Origin: Moraxellaceae bacterium
Lineage (GTDB): Bacteria > Pseudomonadota > Gammaproteobacteria > Burkholderiales > Rhodocyclaceae
DNA length: 64,000 nt
NCBI GenBank assembly: GCA_031119205.1
Contig: JAVHYF010000011.1
Span: forward strand, 1 to 64,000
Reading direction: 5' to 3'
In this document: positions 37,453 through 45,747 of the stretch, one piece after another
Layout of the letters: the number at the start of each line of letters is the position of its first letter
Numbering within the stretch: position 1 is the first letter of the stretch
The notes under the pieces: generated by a model
Told to the model about the DNA's origin: nothing
What the model saw: only the letters and a program-made list of their open reading frames with translations
Database searches by the model: none
Program-made: the position numbers and the translations under genes

Positions 37453-37473
37453 CGTTTTATATGCGTTTTATAT
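37452..37473. repeat. Tandem 11-bp repeat with TATAAA boxes
   Basis: GCGTTTTATAT occurs twice in tandem. On the minus strand each copy offers a TATAAA, a good -10 box for the flippase/GH130-like pair, in otherwise GC-rich DNA. I cannot find a matching -35 at 16-18 bases for either. Confidence 0.5.
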
Positions 37474-37639
37474 GCGTGAATTTACGTGTGAATCGTCATG
37501 CAGGGATGACCAGCCTGATGCGCGGGCGTGACATCGGCATGACCGACCTGATGCCCGCCTGCCATCCTCCCGGTGAGGCAGACGGGCACCGCCGCGGAAC
37601 GGCAGGTGCCGCGTAGGCGCGCTGCCGACCGGGATCCCG

Positions 37640-40600
37640 CTAGGTGCGCCGCAGATCCAGTGTGAACGGGAAGTCCGGGTTGCGCGGCTCCTCGTGCACT
37701 TCCACCTTGCCCGGTGTGTGGCCCATGCGGAAGAAGCGGTTGAGGCGGCGGGCCTCGGCTTCGAAGGCGTTGACCGGGAAGGTGACGTAGTTGCGGCCGC
37801 CGGGGTGGGCGACGTGGTACTGGCAGCCACCCAGCGAGCGATCCATCCAGGTGTCGACCAGGTCGAAGGTCAGCGGGGCATGCACGCCGATGGTGGGGTG
37901 CAGGGCGCTGGACGGCCACCAGGCGCGGTAGCGCACGCCGGCCACGTACTCGCCGACGTTGCCGGTGGGCTGCAGCGGCACGACGCGGCCGTTGCAGCTC
38001 AGCACGTGGCGGTCGCCGACGAGGCCATCGACCTTCACCTGCAGGCGTTCCACCGACGAGTCCACGTAGCGCACGGTACCGCCGGGCGCACCTTCCTCAC
38101 CCATCACGTGCCAGGGTTCCAGTGCCATGCGCAGCTCGACGTCGACGCTCTTGGCGGCGAAGTCGCCCAGCTTGGGGAAGCGGAATTCCAGGTGCGGGGC
38201 GAACCAGTCGGCCTGCAGGGGGTAGCCGAAGTCCTGCAGTTCGTCCATCACGTCCTGCAGGTCGTCCCACACGAAGTGCGGCAGCATGAAGCGGTCATGT
38301 AGCTCGGTGCCCCAGCGCTTGATGCGCGGCGGCTGGTAGGGGTGTTGCCAGAAGCGGCTGACCAGCGCGCGCATCAGCAGTTGCTGCGTCAGGCTCATCT
38401 GCGCATGCGGCGGCATTTCGAAGGCGCGCATTTCCAGCAGGCCGAGGCGGCCACTGGAGGAGTCCGGCGAGTACAGCTTGTCGATGCAGAACTCGGCGCG
38501 GTGCGTGTTGCCGGTGACGTCGATGAGCAGGTTGCGCAGCAGGCGGTCAACTTGCCAGGGCGGCGCGCTGCCGCTCCATTGCTGCGACAGGCGCTGCATT
38601 TCGCGGAAGGCGATCTCGATCTCGTACACCGAGTCGTTGCGCGCTTCGTCGATGCGCGGCGCCTGGCTGGTCGGGCCGATGAACATGCCCGAGAACAGGT
38701 AGGACAGTGCAGGGTGGTTGTGCCAGTAGGCGATCATGCTGGCCAGCACGTCCGGCCGGCGCAGGAAGGGTGAGTCACCCGGCGTGGCGCCACCCAGCAC
38801 GAAGTGGTTGCCACCCCCGGTGCCGCCGTGGCGGCCGTCGAGCATGAACTTCTCGGTCGACAGGCGCGTGTGATGAGCAGCGTCGTAGAGGTGGGTGGTC
38901 TGGTCGACCAGCTCGTTCCACGAAGATGCCGGATGGATGTTCACTTCGATGACACCCGGGTCCGGCGTCACGCGCAGGGTGGTGAGGCGCGGGTCCTTCG
39001 GGGGTTCATAGCCTTCCAGGACGACGGGCAGCGCGAGTTCGGCGGCAGTCGCTTCGATGGCGCTGACGATCTCCAGGTAGTCCTCCAGCGCCGCGGTCGG
39101 CGGCATGAACAGATAGAGCTTGCCGTCGCGTGGCTCTGCGCACATGGCGGTGCGGGTGATCCAGCCGGCAGACTGGAAGGCGCCCGGCGCGGCATCGGTG
39201 GGGACATTGCTGCGGCTGCGCAGGCGATCTGCCTCGCGGCGCTTCAGCCCGGCCACGCCGCCGAGCCCCCCGAGCCCTTGCGGGTCGTCCAGTTCCGCGT
39301 AGGGGTCGTGCTGCAACGCGTTCCAGGCTGCGCCATTGGCGTCCTCCGCGCGGCTCAGCGTGCGCAGGCGGCGGTAGGGCGGCAGCGGCGGGAAGCTCTG
39401 CGTCGGGTCGGGTTGATGGATCCACGGGTACTCGCCCTGGCTCACCCAGGGTTGCGAGTCCAGCGGCAGGCGGTAGCCCAGCGCGGAGTCGCCGGGAATC
39501 AGGTAGCAGCGCTCGTCGCGCAGGAACCACGGGCCGGTCTGCCAGCGCTCGGGGCCGCTGTGGCTGCGGGCGATCGGCAGCACCCAGCCGATGGTCTTGT
39601 CCAGCCCCTGTGTGAACACCTTGCGCAGGCGGTCGCGTTCCAGCGGATCGGTTAGGCGGGCGTCGAAGGGGTCGACGTTGGCGGGCAGGCGGCGTTCGCG
39701 CCACAGGTAGTACCAGACGTCCTCGAAGGCGGGGAAGACATGCTTCGATTCCAGCCCGAGTTTTTCGGTGAGGGCGCGCAGGAAGCCGGCGGCCTGCACC
39801 TCGGTGACGCCGTAATCCTTCTTCTCGTCGGCGAAGAGTTCCGGCCTGCTCCACACCGGCTCGCCGTCCTTGCGCCAGAACAGGTTGAGCGACCAGCGCG
39901 GCAGTTGCTCACCGGGGTACCACTTGCCCTGGCCGTAATGCAGCAGACCCTCGGGGGCGTACTTGGCTTTCAGCTTGGCGAGCAGTTCGGCGGACAGGCC
40001 GCGCTTCTTCGGTCCGAGGGCGTCGGTGTTCCACTCGGCGCCATCGCGGTCGTCGACGGACACGAAGGTGGGCTCGCCACCCTGGGTCAGGCGCACGTCA
40101 TGGAGCTTGAGATCGCTGTCGATGCGCAGGCCCAGTTCGCTGATGTCCGCCCACTGTTCGTCCGTGTAGGGCTTGGTCACCCGCGGCGCTTCCCAGATGC
40201 GGTCCACGCGCATGTGGTGTTCGAACTCCACCTCGCACTCTTCCAGCACGCCGGAGATCGGTGCGGCTGACGAAGGTTCGGGCGAGCAGGCCAGCGGAAT
40301 GTGGCCTTCGCCCGCCAGCAGGCCGGACGTGGGGTCGAGGCCGATCCAGCCCGCACCGGGCAGGTACACCTCGCACCAGGCGTGCAGGTCGGTGAAATCG
40401 ACCTCGGTGCCCGAGGGGCCGTCCAGCGACTTCACGTCCGGCTTCAGCTGGATCAGGTAGCCGGACACGAAGCGTGCAGCCAGGCCGAGGTGGCGCATCA
40501 ACTGCACCAGCAGCCAGCCGGAGTCGCGGCAGGAGCCGAGCGCCTTCTCCAGCGTCTGCTCCGGCGTCTGCACGCCGGGTTCCATGCGGATGGTGTAGTC

Positions 40601-41068
40601 GATGTCCTTCTGGATCATCTGGTTCACCGCCACCAGGAAGTCCACGGTGTGCTGCTCGGTCTTCGGCACCTTGTCGACGTAGGCGGCGAACTTCGGCGTC
40701 AGCGGCGCCTTGACGAGGTAGGGCGCCAGCTCGGTGGCCAGCGACGCGTCGTACTTGAACGGGAAATTGGTGGCGCCGGGTTCCAGGAAGAAGTCGAAGG
40801 GGTTCAGCACCGCCATCTCGACCACCAGGTCGATCTCCACGCGGAATTCGGTGGTCTTCTCCGGGAAGACCAGGCGCGCCAGGTAGTTGCTCTGCGGGTC
40901 CTGCTGCCAGTTGATGAAGTGTTTTTCCGGGGTCACCCGCATGGAATAGCTGAGGACCCGCGTGCGGGAATGCGGCGCCGGGCGCAGGCGGACGACCTGC
41001 GGGCCGAGCTGGATCGGCCGGTCGTACCGGTAATGGGTGATGTGATTCAGTGCGACGTGGATCGACAT
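37640..41068 (-). CDS. Large transglutaminase-DUF2126 protein
   Basis: A 1142-residue protein. Residues 1-290 are a transglutaminase-like domain: beta start HVALNHITHYRYDRPIQLGP, catalytic C180 (ALGSCRDSGWLLVQLM), H229 (DLHAWCEVYLP) and D245 (WIGLDPTSG). The remaining about 850 residues are DUF2126, with RLTQGGEPTFVSVDDRDGAEW, HVFPAFEDVWYYLWRERRLP and GRHGGTGGGNHFVLGG. This architecture is a regular partner of ATP-grasp/alpha-E fusions. GGAGAAG precedes the ATG at 41068. The size and the glutamine-synthetase-like region proposed for DUF2126 suggest both ligase and peptidase functions, but no activity is known to me. Confidence 0.93.
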   Translation of the reverse strand: MSIHVALNHITHYRYDRPIQLGPQVVRLRPAPHSRTRVLSYSMRVTPEKHFINWQQDPQSNYLARLVFPEKTTEFRVEIDLVVEMAVLNPFDFFLEPGATNFPFKYDASLATELAPYLVKAPLTPKFAAYVDKVPKTEQHTVDFLVAVNQMIQKDIDYTIRMEPGVQTPEQTLEKALGSCRDSGWLLVQLMRHLGLAARFVSGYLIQLKPDVKSLDGPSGTEVDFTDLHAWCEVYLPGAGWIGLDPTSGLLAGEGHIPLACSPEPSSAAPISGVLEECEVEFEHHMRVDRIWEAPRVTKPYTDEQWADISELGLRIDSDLKLHDVRLTQGGEPTFVSVDDRDGAEWNTDALGPKKRGLSAELLAKLKAKYAPEGLLHYGQGKWYPGEQLPRWSLNLFWRKDGEPVWSRPELFADEKKDYGVTEVQAAGFLRALTEKLGLESKHVFPAFEDVWYYLWRERRLPANVDPFDARLTDPLERDRLRKVFTQGLDKTIGWVLPIARSHSGPERWQTGPWFLRDERCYLIPGDSALGYRLPLDSQPWVSQGEYPWIHQPDPTQSFPPLPPYRRLRTLSRAEDANGAAWNALQHDPYAELDDPQGLGGLGGVAGLKRREADRLRSRSNVPTDAAPGAFQSAGWITRTAMCAEPRDGKLYLFMPPTAALEDYLEIVSAIEATAAELALPVVLEGYEPPKDPRLTTLRVTPDPGVIEVNIHPASSWNELVDQTTHLYDAAHHTRLSTEKFMLDGRHGGTGGGNHFVLGGATPGDSPFLRRPDVLASMIAYWHNHPALSYLFSGMFIGPTSQAPRIDEARNDSVYEIEIAFREMQRLSQQWSGSAPPWQVDRLLRNLLIDVTGNTHRAEFCIDKLYSPDSSSGRLGLLEMRAFEMPPHAQMSLTQQLLMRALVSRFWQHPYQPPRIKRWGTELHDRFMLPHFVWDDLQDVMDELQDFGYPLQADWFAPHLEFRFPKLGDFAAKSVDVELRMALEPWHVMGEEGAPGGTVRYVDSSVERLQVKVDGLVGDRHVLSCNGRVVPLQPTGNVGEYVAGVRYRAWWPSSALHPTIGVHAPLTFDLVDTWMDRSLGGCQYHVAHPGGRNYVTFPVNAFEAEARRLNRFFRMGHTPGKVEVHEEPRNPDFPFTLDLRRT

Positions 41069-41299
41069 GGACTCTTCTCCGGGAGACTGCCTGGTACGTA
41101 GCAATTAGCGTGCGCGGTGCGATGCCTCGACACGCTGCGCTGGCGCCGGCTTCTGGCACCAAAGCGAGGCCGGGTATCCGGGCCTTCCGTGATTGTGCAC
41201 TGCAATGAGGCAGAGCGTGCGCCCTGCCTGTTACCGCCGTGTGGGAGAGGGCCGTCGAGGGAGTCGGGAAAGTGGCGCGTACCGCCACCGCCCGGCTTC

Positions 41300-42448
41300 T
41301 CAGCCCGGGCTGTTGCCGAGGAAGGGCGCGATGATGGCCCGCACCTTTGCCTCCGCCGTGCGAGCTTCGAAGGCCTTGCCCTCGTCGTTGTAGGCATCCG
41401 CTTCGGCGAACAGCGGTTCGAACAGGCTTTCCTTGCCGATACGGTCGCGCAGGACCAGACGGTCGTTGCGCGCCTGCAGCTCGCGGAACACCCGGCGCAC
41501 GACAGCCCAGTAGGCAGCGGTGTTGCGCCAGTAGTCGTCGCCGGCGGCCAGGCTAGGGGCCGTGATGCGCTCATAGCGGTCCAGCCCCAGCTCCTCGGCG
41601 ATGTAGCGCGGCTCGCCAGCCGCCGGGCCGGCCACCCGCTTGCGGTTCTCCTGCTGGTGTAGCCAGCCAGCGCTGGTGAGGATGATGCGATGCTCGCCCT
41701 CCATCACCGTGTAGTCCTTGCGGGTGGTGTGCTCGCGGCGCGGCAGCGGCCGCAGCTCGCGCGACCCTGTCCATTGCGACAGGTTGCCGCGGTGCTCCCA
41801 GCGGCCGTAGGCCTCGTAGCGCGGCGAATCGTCCACCTGCGACACCGCCTGCGACCAGGTGCCCGCGGCCTCACGGGCGGACAGCTTGCGGCGTACCCAG
41901 GTGTCATCGCCGTTGTACACGTGCAGGTCGGTGTCTTCGAAAGTCCAGTCCTGGCGCCAGTGCTTCATGACCATCGGCCCCGCGACGCTGCCGTCCTGCT
42001 GGCGGAAGTACATCACCAGCATGTGCTGCAGGCTGATGAAGCGGCCGGTGTCCTCGATGACGCGCACCTGCTCTGTGGCCCAGGAGTGGTAGGGGCGGGC
42101 GAGTTTGAAGTCCTGCGTCAGGCCCAGGGTTTCCATGAAATGGAAGCTGGTCTTGTAGTCGCCGGCGAGTGACAGGATGGCGGCACGGTCGCGTTCGAAC
42201 GGAGTCTTGGCTGCAGCGATCGCTGGAAGCGGCAGCGCGCGCGGTGGCGCCAGCGTCACCGGCGTGCCATGCGTCATGCCGCCACCGGGGCGTGCCTGTG
42301 CCAGCGGTAGCTCGCCCCAGCCGAACAGGAAGTCGGTGGAGTCGGTGCCAGCCGGCTCCTTGCTGTCCGTGGTCTGGCCCCAGGCCAGGGGAGTCGTGAC
42401 GCAAAGCAGGATGGTGCAGAGAAACCGGCAGGGACGCGCGAGGATCAT
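41300..42448 (-). CDS. DUF6607 family exported protein
   Basis: A 382-residue protein with signal peptide (LCTILLCVTTPLAWG, cleavage before QTTDS). Conserved-looking segments: FERDRAAILSLAGDYKTSFHFMET, WATEQVRVIED, HWRQDWTFEDTDLHVYNGDD, WTGSRELRPLPRREHTTRKDY and a tryptophan-rich core (WSQAVSQVDDSPRYEAYGRWEH). I recognise it as the DUF6607 family; function unknown. It should be periplasmic or lipid-associated. The leader is pyrimidine-rich and lacks a Shine-Dalgarno site. It lies upstream of the large transglutaminase on the same strand, with a 231-base gap. Confidence 0.8.
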   Translation of the reverse strand: MILARPCRFLCTILLCVTTPLAWGQTTDSKEPAGTDSTDFLFGWGELPLAQARPGGGMTHGTPVTLAPPRALPLPAIAAAKTPFERDRAAILSLAGDYKTSFHFMETLGLTQDFKLARPYHSWATEQVRVIEDTGRFISLQHMLVMYFRQQDGSVAGPMVMKHWRQDWTFEDTDLHVYNGDDTWVRRKLSAREAAGTWSQAVSQVDDSPRYEAYGRWEHRGNLSQWTGSRELRPLPRREHTTRKDYTVMEGEHRIILTSAGWLHQQENRKRVAGPAAGEPRYIAEELGLDRYERITAPSLAAGDDYWRNTAAYWAVVRRVFRELQARNDRLVLRDRIGKESLFEPLFAEADAYNDEGKAFEARTAEAKVRAIIAPFLGNSPG

Positions 42449-42452
42449 CGTC

Positions 42453-42520
42453 GGAAGTGAGGGAGGCTGTGAAGGAAGGGGAGGCGGGGAGTAGAGGGAA
42501 GGAGTTGAGGAAGGGGGGGG
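42453..42520. repeat. Homopurine tract ending in G8
   Basis: About 68 bases almost entirely G and A on the plus strand, ending with eight consecutive G. On the minus strand it forms the CT-rich leader of the DUF6607 gene. It may adopt unusual structure and the G8 run is prone to slippage. Confidence 0.6.
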
Positions 42521-42588
42521 CCGAGTGTCTCGCGTAAGCGCGATACCGGCAAATGGAGGCCTCGCGATGTGGCGCCGGCTCGAATGGT

Positions 42589-42623
42589 GCGGGGTGCACG
42601 GAAAAACCTCCCGTGCACCCCGC
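42589..42623 (-). terminator. Hairpin terminator of MoxR-DUF58-VWA operon
   Basis: A perfect 13-bp stem GCGGGGTGCACGG / CCGTGCACCCCGC with a 9-base loop, just downstream of the VWA stop. It lacks a T run on the minus strand but is very stable. Confidence 0.65.
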
Positions 42624-42639
42624 GTCAGTGTCGCCAGTG

Positions 42640-43701
42640 TTACATCACACGGCCGTACCACCACAGCGACAGCGCGGCGGCCAGCGTCGCCAGCAGCGCC
42701 GCGGCGGCGGCGAACAGGGCGCTGACCTCGGTGTTGCGTTTCTCCAGCGTCAGGCGCGAGTTCAGCGTCTGGTACACCTTCTTCAGGTCCACCGCGCTGC
42801 CGGCGTAGAAGTATTCGCCGCGGGTCATCTCGGCGATGCCCTTGAGGCTTTCTTCATCGAGGCGCACGCGCATCGACCAGCCTTCGAAGCCGATGGTGTC
42901 GCCGTCCTTGGTGCCGATGCCCACGGTGAACACGCGCACGCCGCGGTCGGCCGCCATCTTGGCGGCTTCCAGCGGGTCGGGGCCGGTGGTGCGCGCGCCG
43001 TCGGACAGCAGGATGACGGCCGCTGAGGTGTAGGAGCCGGGCGGCACCGGCTTGAACTCTTCCTTTTCCTCGCCGTTCGCGCTGCCGATGGGGCGGTTCT
43101 CGTTGTCGCGCTCGCGGCGCGGGTCGTCTCGGCCGTAGATCAGGCTGCTGATGTCGATGCCGGCGCGCGGGAACAGCGTGGCCAGCGACACCACGATGCC
43201 GCTGCCGGTGGCGGTGCCGCGTTGCAGCTGGAAGCGGTCGATGGCGGAGATCAGGTCCTCGCGGTTGGTGGTCGGCGCCTGCACTACGGAGGCCGTGGCC
43301 GCGAAGGCGACGATACCCACCTTGGTGTAGGTGGGCAGGTCTTCCAGGAAGGCCTTGGCAGCGGCCTGCGCGGCCTCCAGCCGGTTGGGCTCGACGTCGG
43401 CCGCGCGCATGCTGCCGGACACGTCCATCGCCAGGATGATGGTCTCCTGCTGCATGGGCAGGGTGATGGTGGCGACCGGGCGGGCGACGGCGACTAGCAT
43501 GGCGGCCAGGGCGCCGAGGAAGAGCACTGGTGGCACATGGCGCCGCCAGCGCTGGCCGCGGCCGAGAGCCTCGCGCACCAGGCCGAGTTGCGCGAAGGGC
43601 AGCACGCTCTTCTTCTTGCGGCGCATCAGCAGCACATAGAAAAGGATCAGCAGTGGCAACAGCAACAACAGCCACAGCATGTGGGGCCAGTTGAAGGTCA
43701 T
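42640..43701 (-). CDS. BatA-like VWA membrane protein
   Basis: A 353-residue protein: N-terminal helices (LWLLLLLPLLILFYVLLM and about 56-73), a von Willebrand A domain with MIDAS motif MDVSGSM and the later LSDGARTTGPDP, and a C-terminal helix (ALFAAAAALLATLAAALSLW). This is the Bat layout, where the VWA domain faces the periplasm. It is the third gene of MoxR-DUF58-VWA; such modules are thought to act as MoxR-driven chaperones for complexes or stress response. GGAGG precedes the ATG at 43701, which overlaps the DUF58 stop. A second VWA or TPR gene (batB-batE) is absent. Confidence 0.9.
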   Translation of the reverse strand: MTFNWPHMLWLLLLLPLLILFYVLLMRRKKKSVLPFAQLGLVREALGRGQRWRRHVPPVLFLGALAAMLVAVARPVATITLPMQQETIILAMDVSGSMRAADVEPNRLEAAQAAAKAFLEDLPTYTKVGIVAFAATASVVQAPTTNREDLISAIDRFQLQRGTATGSGIVVSLATLFPRAGIDISSLIYGRDDPRRERDNENRPIGSANGEEKEEFKPVPPGSYTSAAVILLSDGARTTGPDPLEAAKMAADRGVRVFTVGIGTKDGDTIGFEGWSMRVRLDEESLKGIAEMTRGEYFYAGSAVDLKKVYQTLNSRLTLEKRNTEVSALFAAAAALLATLAAALSLWWYGRVM

Positions 43702-44663
43702 GTGCGCGCCTCCAGGTGAGCAGTCACATCGCTTTTCGGTCTGGTCACCGCGCCACCGGACAGGCGGCTGCGGCTGCGACGCAGGTCGGCGAAGCGGCTG
43801 ATGGCTTCGGCCAGATCGTCGTCGGTCGCCAGTTCCAGGGTGTCCACGCCGGCCGCCGCCAGGCCTTCGCGGAGGACTTCCTCGCGTTCGGCGGCGAGCT
43901 TCGCATAGCGGCGGCGGAAGCCCTTGTCGTGGGTGTCGACGAAGAGCTGCTCGCCGGTTTCCGGGTCCTGCATCCACATCAGGCCGATGTCGGGCAACTC
44001 CACTTCCAGCGGGTCGTAGAGGCGCACCGCAATCACTTCATGCCGTTGCGTGAGGCGCCCGAGCGCAGCCTCCCAGCCGGGCTGGGTGATGAAGTCGGAG
44101 ATGACGAACACCAGCCCGCGTCGCGGAATGCTGCGGTTGGCTTCGTTGATGAGCGTGGCGAGGTCGGTGGCGCCGGGCTGGGGGGGCGGCCGGTTCATCA
44201 GCAGGTGCATCAGGTGCAGCACATGCTGACGGCTGCTCTTGGGTGGCAGCACGGTGTCCACCTTGTTGCCGTAGAGCAGGGCACCGACGCGGTTGCCGTG
44301 GCGGGTCAGCAGGCGCGACAGCACGGTGACGAAAGAGGTCGCCACCGACAGCTTCTGCACCTGGGAGCCGAAGGTCTGCGAGGCGGACAGGTCGAGCAGG
44401 AACCACGCGGTGAGGTCGCGATCCTCGTTGTACTCGCGCACGTAGGGCGTCTGCAGCCGCGCGGTGACGTTCCAGTCGATGTGGCGCACGTCGTCCTGGT
44501 ACTGGTATTCGCGCAGGTCGGCGAGGTCCAGCCCGGGGCCGCGGAACAGGGTGCGGTAGTCACCGTGCAGCAACCCGTCCAGACGGCGGATCACCGTCCA
44601 TTCGAGCTGGTGCAGCAGCTGTGCGGCGTCCCCGGGTGCCGCTGAATCAGGAGGTGGCGGCAT
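43698..44663 (-). CDS. DUF58 domain protein
   Basis: A 321-residue soluble protein with the DUF58 core DLADLREYQYQDDVRHIDWN (R-x-Y-x-x-x-D-x-x-x-x-I-D-W) and a VWA-like fold that follows (WFLLDLSASQTFG). DUF58 proteins are constant partners of MoxR ATPases. It overlaps moxR by 17 bases and the VWA gene by 4, so translation of all three is coupled. Role within the complex is unknown. Confidence 0.9.
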   Translation of the reverse strand: MPPPPDSAAPGDAAQLLHQLEWTVIRRLDGLLHGDYRTLFRGPGLDLADLREYQYQDDVRHIDWNVTARLQTPYVREYNEDRDLTAWFLLDLSASQTFGSQVQKLSVATSFVTVLSRLLTRHGNRVGALLYGNKVDTVLPPKSSRQHVLHLMHLLMNRPPPQPGATDLATLINEANRSIPRRGLVFVISDFITQPGWEAALGRLTQRHEVIAVRLYDPLEVELPDIGLMWMQDPETGEQLFVDTHDKGFRRRYAKLAAEREEVLREGLAAAGVDTLELATDDDLAEAISRFADLRRSRSRLSGGAVTRPKSDVTAHLEART

Positions 44664-45657
44664 CGGGCTGGCGCTCCAGGGGCTTGTCGGGCAGCGGTAC
44701 GTGCTGCATGAACTTGTGGATCAGCGCGTCCGGCGTGATGCCTTCGGCCAGCGCCTGGTAGGACAGCACGATGCGGTGGCGGAAGACGTCCGGCACCAGC
44801 TCACGCACGTCGGTGGGCAGCGCGTAGTTGCGGCCGCGGATGAAGGCCAGCGCACGCGCAGCCTCGATGAGGTGGATAGGCGCGCGCGGGCTGGCGCCGA
44901 AGGTGAGGTAGGGCGCGAGGTCCTTGAGGCCGTGTTTGGCCGGATCGCGCGTCACCGCGGCGAGCTTCACCGCGTACTGCATCAGCGCCGGTTCCACGAA
45001 ACCCTTGCGGCATTCGCGCTGCAGTTCGGCCAGCTCGTCGGTGCTGCACACCTCGGACACGCCGGGCAGGTTGCTGGTGACGCGCTCGACGATGACGAAC
45101 TCCTCTTCCTCGCTCGGGTAGCCGACGATCACCTTCATCATGAAGCGGTCGACCTGCGCCTCCGGCAGCGGGTAGGTGCCTTCGGTCTCGATCGGGTTCT
45201 GCGTCGCCATGACGAGGAAGGGCGCCGGCAGTTTGTGCGTCTCGCCGGCAATCGTCACCTGACGCTCCTGCATCACTTCCAGCAGCGCGCTCTGCACCTT
45301 GGCCGGTGCGCGGTTGATTTCGTCGGCCAGCACCAGATTGGCGAATACCGGACCGAGGGTGGTGGCGAAGTCGCCGGTCTTCTGGTTGTAGATGCGGTTG
45401 CCCACCAGGTCCGCCGGCACCAGGTCGGGCGTGAACTGGATGCGCTTGTGGCTGCCGCGCAGCGTGCTGGCGAGTGTCTTCACCGTCAGCGTCTTGGCGA
45501 GACCCGGTACGCCCTCCACCAGCAAGTGGCCGCCGGCCAGCATGGCGACCAGCACGCGTTCCAGGAAGACATCCTGCCCCACGATGACCTTCTTCACTTC
45601 ATACAGGATGCGTTCCATCAGTGAGGCGACGTCGGCGGCCTGGGTTTCGCGTGTCAT
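44647..45657 (-). CDS. MoxR-family AAA+ ATPase
   Basis: A 336-residue AAA+ protein. Walker A is GVPGLAKT at 49-56, Walker B LVLADEIN at 108-115, sensor 1 LVMATQNPIE, and the arginine finger region EAQVDRFMM. MoxR ATPases remodel or activate protein complexes together with VWA proteins. AAGGAGA precedes the ATG at 45657. It is the first gene of the module; a trypsin-like protease gene ends 90 bases upstream on the same strand. Confidence 0.95.
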   Translation of the reverse strand: MTRETQAADVASLMERILYEVKKVIVGQDVFLERVLVAMLAGGHLLVEGVPGLAKTLTVKTLASTLRGSHKRIQFTPDLVPADLVGNRIYNQKTGDFATTLGPVFANLVLADEINRAPAKVQSALLEVMQERQVTIAGETHKLPAPFLVMATQNPIETEGTYPLPEAQVDRFMMKVIVGYPSEEEEFVIVERVTSNLPGVSEVCSTDELAELQRECRKGFVEPALMQYAVKLAAVTRDPAKHGLKDLAPYLTFGASPRAPIHLIEAARALAFIRGRNYALPTDVRELVPDVFRHRIVLSYQALAEGITPDALIHKFMQHVPLPDKPLERQPDAATS

Positions 45658-45747
45658 GAGATCTCCTTCAGTGAGTCCTTGAAGCGGTGGGCTGGATGCA
45701 AGGTGGTGACAGTTGGGCTACATGGCGGTTCTACGGGATCGGGGTAG

